Below, one piece after another: positions 34,323 through 37,490 of a DNA stretch of 37,490 bases. The notes below the pieces were generated by a model that searched no databases, was not told the DNA's origin, and saw only the letters and a list, made by a program, of their open reading frames with translations. The stretch covers positions 1 through 37,490 of IMG/VR virus record IMGVR_UViG_3300000353_000003. The stretch is one strand, 5' to 3'. A program made the position numbers and the translations under genes. This stretch comes from a virus. How positions within the stretch are numbered: the first letter of the stretch is position 1; every line of letters starts with the position of its first letter.

Positions 34323-35215
34323 TGGGATTTGATAAACCAATAGTACAAACAAGTAACTCTAACAAGAAAGAAAATGCAAGTATTGTTAGAAACCGAACTA
34401 TTTTTTATGGTGAAGTAATTGATATTAATGATAATACTGATGGCGGTAGAATTAAAGTAAGAATACCCGAACTTGATAACAGAACCGCTAATAATGAACT
34501 TCCTTGGGCATATCCATTATTACCAAAATTTTTTCACATTTATCCTCAAATAGGTGAAATGGTAAGAATTTTTATTGAAGATAATAAATTTCCAGAAAGA
34601 AGTAGATTCTGGCTTGGAAGTATCATTTCACAACCACAAAGAATTGGATATGATTCTAAATTCACTGCACTTTCAACCACTAATCTAGCACTTACAAATC
34701 CAGATAAAGCACCATCTACTTATCCTGATGCTGAAGGTGTATTTCCAACAAAATCAGATGTTGGTATTGTGGGAAAAGTAAATACTGATATTATATTAAG
34801 AGTTAATGAAGTTCATATCAGAGCAGGTAAACATGAAAATGATGACATACTAAAACTCAATACTGAAAATCCTGCTTCTATTCATATGGTTTATGAACCA
34901 ACAGGTGAAAATAGTAATAAATATTATAGTAATACCGTTATTCAAAGTGATAAAATTGCTATAATTAGTCATGAAGGAGAACCAAATTTTAAAGCAGCAA
35001 AATTAAGTCCAGAAGACAGAACAAGGATATTTGAAAACGGACATCCAATTGCACGTGCAGATGTACTAGTAGAAGCACTAGAAATTATTAGATTATCTAT
35101 TCTTGGTCATATACATGGTTACTCTGGAATTTCTGCTGATAAAAACGATATTATTAATAAACTTGAAAAACTACAATTTGAATTAATTAAACAAAATAAT
35201 ATTGTGACAAATTAA
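34322..35215 (+). CDS. 5: gp5-like baseplate hub OB-fold protein without lysozyme
   Basis: The N-terminal third of 297 residues resembles the OB domain of T4 gp5 (FYGEVIDINDNTDGGRIKVRI...ELPWAYPLLPKF...IGEMVRIFIEDN). The T4 protein follows this with a lysozyme domain, but here there are no such catalytic residues; instead, a beta-rich stretch (ADGVF-like VGIVGKVNTDIILRVNEVHI) leads to a helical C-terminus. The protein would sit at the tip of the tail hub. The peptidoglycan-degrading step must be supplied elsewhere. Family call good at the OB domain. Confidence 0.75.
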   Translation: MGFDKPIVQTSNSNKKENASIVRNRTIFYGEVIDINDNTDGGRIKVRIPELDNRTANNELPWAYPLLPKFFHIYPQIGEMVRIFIEDNKFPERSRFWLGSIISQPQRIGYDSKFTALSTTNLALTNPDKAPSTYPDAEGVFPTKSDVGIVGKVNTDIILRVNEVHIRAGKHENDDILKLNTENPASIHMVYEPTGENSNKYYSNTVIQSDKIAIISHEGEPNFKAAKLSPEDRTRIFENGHPIARADVLVEALEIIRLSILGHIHGYSGISADKNDIINKLEKLQFELIKQNNIVTN

Positions 35216-35230
35216 TTTTTTATATATTTG
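35202..35230 (+). promoter_or_regulatory. Host-type promoter, leaderless start
   Basis: TTG (35202-35204), 18 bases, then TATATTTG (35223-35230). Only four bases separate the box from the ATG at 35235, so transcription should start at or next to the start codon. Confidence 0.65.
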
Positions 35231-35234
35231 TTTC

Positions 35235-36020
35235 ATGAATATTGATGTACCAAAAAAATTCTTTACTACATTTAATGAAGTCATTTATCACGATGAACCA
35301 CATAAATATTATATTAATGATAAACAATTAATTAGTGTTACTACCATTATACATAAATATCAAGAAGAATTTAATGAAGACTATTGGTCTAGAGTCAAAG
35401 CAGAAGAATATGGTCTTAGTCAAAAAGAAGTAATTCGTGCATGGAGATTTATTAATAAAAAAGGAACAATGAAAGGTTCTGCTATTCATGATTATGCTGA
35501 AAATCTTTTTTTAAATAAAGTCTTCCCTTATCCTAAAGAATTAATCTATAATGAATTTGGTTTTGACCCTGTACTAGAAGAATATAATATAACTAAAAAT
35601 CATGTAAATAAATTTCATAGTGATGTTCAGGGAAAATTAATTCCTATTCGAACAGAAATGATTGTTTATGATAAAGAATCATTAATTGGTGGAATGGTTG
35701 ATATGTTATTTTATAATGTTAAAGCAGGTGAGTTTCAAATATGGGACCATAAAACTAACAAAAAGTTAACAATGAATTCTGAAAGAAGAATGAAAGATGA
35801 ACTTTATATGTTAGAAGAAAGTGATTTCAATATATATTCATTACAATTAGGAATTTATAAATATATTATTGAAAAAAATACTAAAATAAAATTGGGTAAG
35901 TCATATATTATATGGTATTCACATAATAATGATAATTATAAAATTATAGAAATGAAGGATTTAACTTATTTTATTAATATAATTATAAATAAAAGAATTA
36001 ATGAAATTAAAGCAATGTAA
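35235..36020 (+). CDS. PD-(D/E)XK nuclease (RecB/Cas4-like)
   Basis: The 261-residue protein has the PD-(D/E)XK series: GSAIHDYAE with H85, E141 in RTEMIVYD, IGGMVDML with D156, IWDHKT giving D171-x-K173, and QLGIYKY with Q204 and Y208 (the QxxxY motif of the RecB/Cas4 group). No cysteine cluster is seen, so it lacks an Fe-S site. It probably processes DNA ends in replication, recombination or packaging. A host-type promoter directly precedes it, suggesting early expression unlike its late neighbours. It meets the LAGLIDADG gene tail to tail with a 14-base overlap. Confidence 0.82.
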   Translation: MNIDVPKKFFTTFNEVIYHDEPHKYYINDKQLISVTTIIHKYQEEFNEDYWSRVKAEEYGLSQKEVIRAWRFINKKGTMKGSAIHDYAENLFLNKVFPYPKELIYNEFGFDPVLEEYNITKNHVNKFHSDVQGKLIPIRTEMIVYDKESLIGGMVDMLFYNVKAGEFQIWDHKTNKKLTMNSERRMKDELYMLEESDFNIYSLQLGIYKYIIEKNTKIKLGKSYIIWYSHNNDNYKIIEMKDLTYFINIIINKRINEIKAM

Positions 36021-36669
36021 ATTTATTTCGTTTTCTGGACAAACCAATATGAACTAAATCACCATATAAATAATTATAAAATTTTAGTATATCTTTTTTA
36101 TTTGTTATTCGAATTTGTGATGAATAACCACCTCTACTAGAAATTATACGTTCTCTAAATTTTTCTATTTCAATCTCATTAAATAAATTAATAATGAAAG
36201 ACCAATTTTGTTCTTTATGACCAGTAAATGCAACTGAATGATGACCTTTAGGAATTATGGTAACCGACCCATCACCGTCAAAAAAACCTCTAAACCATAA
36301 TTGTTTTTGAAGATAATTTAATTTATCTAATATTTTTTCTGGTGAATTTAATTTATTTCTATAATCATTTTGAATTAAGAATTCACCTAATTTTCGATTT
36401 GAAGTCCAGTTAACTTCAAGAAAATTTTTATTTTTAGTATACGAACCCTGATTTCTTGTTTCATACAATCCCCAATTTCCTGTTTTAAGAAATATTTTTC
36501 TAAACTCAATATTATCTTCTTTTTTTGTAGAATGTTTAATTTGAGGTGTTTTTGCATTATTATTTGCAAAAATAACTGTGCCATCAGCCCATAACAAACC
36601 GAGAATATATGCATGTATTGGTGTTTTAATTCTAATAAATTTTTTTGAATCAACTTTTTCAATTTTCAT
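36007..36669 (-). CDS. LAGLIDADG homing endonuclease
   Basis: The 220-residue protein has both LAGLIDADG helices, ILGLLWADG (22-30) and LWFRGFFDGDG (124-134), each with its acidic catalytic residue, typical of a free-standing single-chain homing endonuclease. It is inserted convergently between the PD-(D/E)XK gene and the tail tube gene, overlapping the former by 14 bases. It probably cuts related phage genomes near this site and spreads itself by repair. The upstream region contains a strong hairpin. Confidence 0.88.
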   Translation of the reverse strand: MKIEKVDSKKFIRIKTPIHAYILGLLWADGTVIFANNNAKTPQIKHSTKKEDNIEFRKIFLKTGNWGLYETRNQGSYTKNKNFLEVNWTSNRKLGEFLIQNDYRNKLNSPEKILDKLNYLQKQLWFRGFFDGDGSVTIIPKGHHSVAFTGHKEQNWSFIINLFNEIEIEKFRERIISSRGGYSSQIRITNKKDILKFYNYLYGDLVHIGLSRKRNKFTLL

Positions 36670-36702
36670 AGTAATTAGTTTACGTTTCCCAATATTTTTT
36701 TA

Positions 36703-36734
36703 ATTTAAACCACCAAATATATGGTGGTTTAAAT
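36703..36734. repeat. Perfect 13-base-pair hairpin with embedded TATATTTG
   Basis: ATTTAAACCACCA and TGGTGGTTTAAAT are perfect complements around a 6-base loop. On the minus strand the loop and flank read TATATTTG. It lies between the tail tube stop and the homing endonuclease. A long U-tract is absent on both strands, so it is only a weak terminator candidate. Confidence 0.5.
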
Positions 36735-36752
36735 TCTGTTATTTTGTATTCA

Positions 36753-37250
36753 TTAGAGATTTAAAATACATCTCCAAGGCTGTAATTCTAACGTAATATT
36801 TGTTAATTCATCGCTAGTATAATCATTTTCACCAAAATCAATACTTGTTATCATACATTGATGTAATGTCCATTTTTCAACAGTAACACCTGTTGGGTCT
36901 AAAGATTTAAGTGTAATATTCTTTTTATAACCTGCTGCATAGCCCATACGACCAGTAAGTGATTCTGCATGTAAACGAACCCATTCCATAAGTTGTTGTG
37001 AGGTAGAAGGACCGATTGGGTCGAGAAAAGTTACAGAAATAGTATCCCAAGTATATCTACCTGCAACATAATTCTGTTCGTTCATATATTGAATTGGTAC
37101 GCTATTAATTTTCATTGAAGGTCTTTTAAATTTTTGAACCTTCCAAGTCTGAATACCTAATGCATCATCGAATACTGCAAAGAATCTATTAACTCTTTTT
37201 GGTTCGTAGTCATAAGGCATCGTTCTAATCATTGTTTCTTCTGCTGCCAT
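36753..37250 (-). CDS. 19: Tail tube protein (T4 gp19-like)
   Basis: The 165-residue protein is almost the same length as T4 gp19 (163). It has the tail-tube pattern: a start with NRFFAVFDDALGIQTWKVQK, then KFKRPSMKINSVPIQYMNEQ, WDTISVTFLDPIG, and the C-terminal ITLELQPWRC. It polymerises into the inner tube through which DNA passes. A late motif is 42 bases upstream. It is separated from the tape measure and chaperone by the plus-strand block, unlike the contiguous order in T4. Confidence 0.85.
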   Translation of the reverse strand: MAAEETMIRTMPYDYEPKRVNRFFAVFDDALGIQTWKVQKFKRPSMKINSVPIQYMNEQNYVAGRYTWDTISVTFLDPIGPSTSQQLMEWVRLHAESLTGRMGYAAGYKKNITLKSLDPTGVTVEKWTLHQCMITSIDFGENDYTSDELTNITLELQPWRCILNL

Positions 37251-37292
37251 TTTATCTAATTGTTAATTATAATACTTATTTTTATGTTTAAT

Positions 37293-37302
37293 AATAAATA
37301 CT
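37293..37302 (-). promoter_or_regulatory. Late promoter motif AGTATTTATT
   Basis: The minus strand reads AGTATTTATT, 42 bases before the tail tube ATG at 37250. A second partial AGTATT lies between it and the gene. Confidence 0.5.
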
Positions 37303-37328
37303 CATGTATTTGAAAATAATTAAAATTA

Positions 37329-37490
37329 TTAAGGTAATCTTCCAGTTCTAAGATAATATCGATAATCTTTTTTACTTAATTTTTTAATATCAACTGGTTC
37401 TTCATTGACTTCATCAGATTCATCATTATTTTCATCAAATTCACCATAAATTAAAGGATTGTCTGATTTAGCATAAATCCCTTTATTATC
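37329..37490 (-). CDS. Hypothetical protein, C-terminal fragment
   Basis: A frame entering from the right edge ends with a TAA (complement of 37329-37331), giving the last 53 residues of an acidic protein (GEFDENNDESDEVNEEP, then KKDYRYYLRTGRLP). Its start lies outside the window. Its place just upstream of the tail tube suggests a virion gene, such as a sheath or portal-region protein, but the fragment is too short to tell. Confidence 0.6.
   Translation of the reverse strand, partial: DNKGIYAKSDNPLIYGEFDENNDESDEVNEEPVDIKKLSKKDYRYYLRTGRLP

Noticed and set aside
36703-36734. Hairpin called as a strong terminator
   Set aside because: No U-tract follows the stem on either strand, so it is listed as a repeat only.
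1-37490. tRNA genes, CRISPR arrays, integrase or attachment sites
   Set aside because: None was seen on reading both strands: no tRNA-like cloverleaf with a T-loop, no spaced direct repeats, and no recombinase motif.

Overview
The window looks like part of the genome of a large T4-like contractile-tailed phage (myovirus). It carries replication/recombination genes (a gp32-like single-strand binding protein, a UvsX/RecA-like recombinase, a FEN-type 5' nuclease), a tail and baseplate module (gp19-like tube, gp26-like chaperone, tape measure, LysM-type and OB-fold baseplate proteins), a gp55-like sigma factor, PhoH, three mobile-endonuclease genes and an unusually large sugar/glycosyltransferase island. 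The DNA is strongly AT-rich. At least four intergenic sites match the Bacteroidota housekeeping promoter (TTG, 18-20 bases, TAnnTTTG), so the host is probably a member of Bacteroidota, perhaps a flavobacterium. This host call is inferred from promoters; no species can be named.

Layout. Bases 1-4476 (minus strand): replication block, gp32-like gene from a host-type promoter, terminator, recA/uvsX-like gene, a truncated GIY-YIG fragment, FEN nuclease, and a partial gene of unknown role. Bases 4506-9432 (minus): virion-type genes, including a zinc metallopeptidase and an acidic DUF5661-like protein that share an N-terminal tag. Bases 9451-10567: a five-repeat GIY-YIG endonuclease with its own composite terminator/promoter. 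Bases 10609-18955 (minus): a tightly overlapping island of glycosyltransferases, methyltransferases, a UDP-GlcNAc 2-epimerase (WecB) and a dTDP-glucose 4,6-dehydratase (RmlB), led by a host-type promoter. Bases 18962-27100 (minus): baseplate and tail genes, a non-coding interval of about 400 bases with its own promoter, the tape measure, and a tail-chaperone pair joined by a probable -1 frameshift. Bases 27113-36020 (plus): PhoH, a HAD-like protein, two glycosyltransferases, a sigma factor, then baseplate genes including a lysozyme-less gp5-like OB protein, and a PD-(D/E)XK nuclease. Bases 36007-37490 (minus): a LAGLIDADG endonuclease, the tail tube gene and a partial gene.

Regulation. Two promoter classes are visible. 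Replication, sugar-island and nuclease genes have host-type promoters. Tail, baseplate and other virion genes have a different orientation-specific motif, AGTATTTATA or a near match, usually 14-18 bases before the start codon. I infer that this is the late promoter read by host RNA polymerase with the phage sigma factor encoded at 31040-31792. Five ATG starts were chosen over slightly longer TTG starts, and one start (4506-5903) was moved downstream because the longer version would read through a late-promoter motif.
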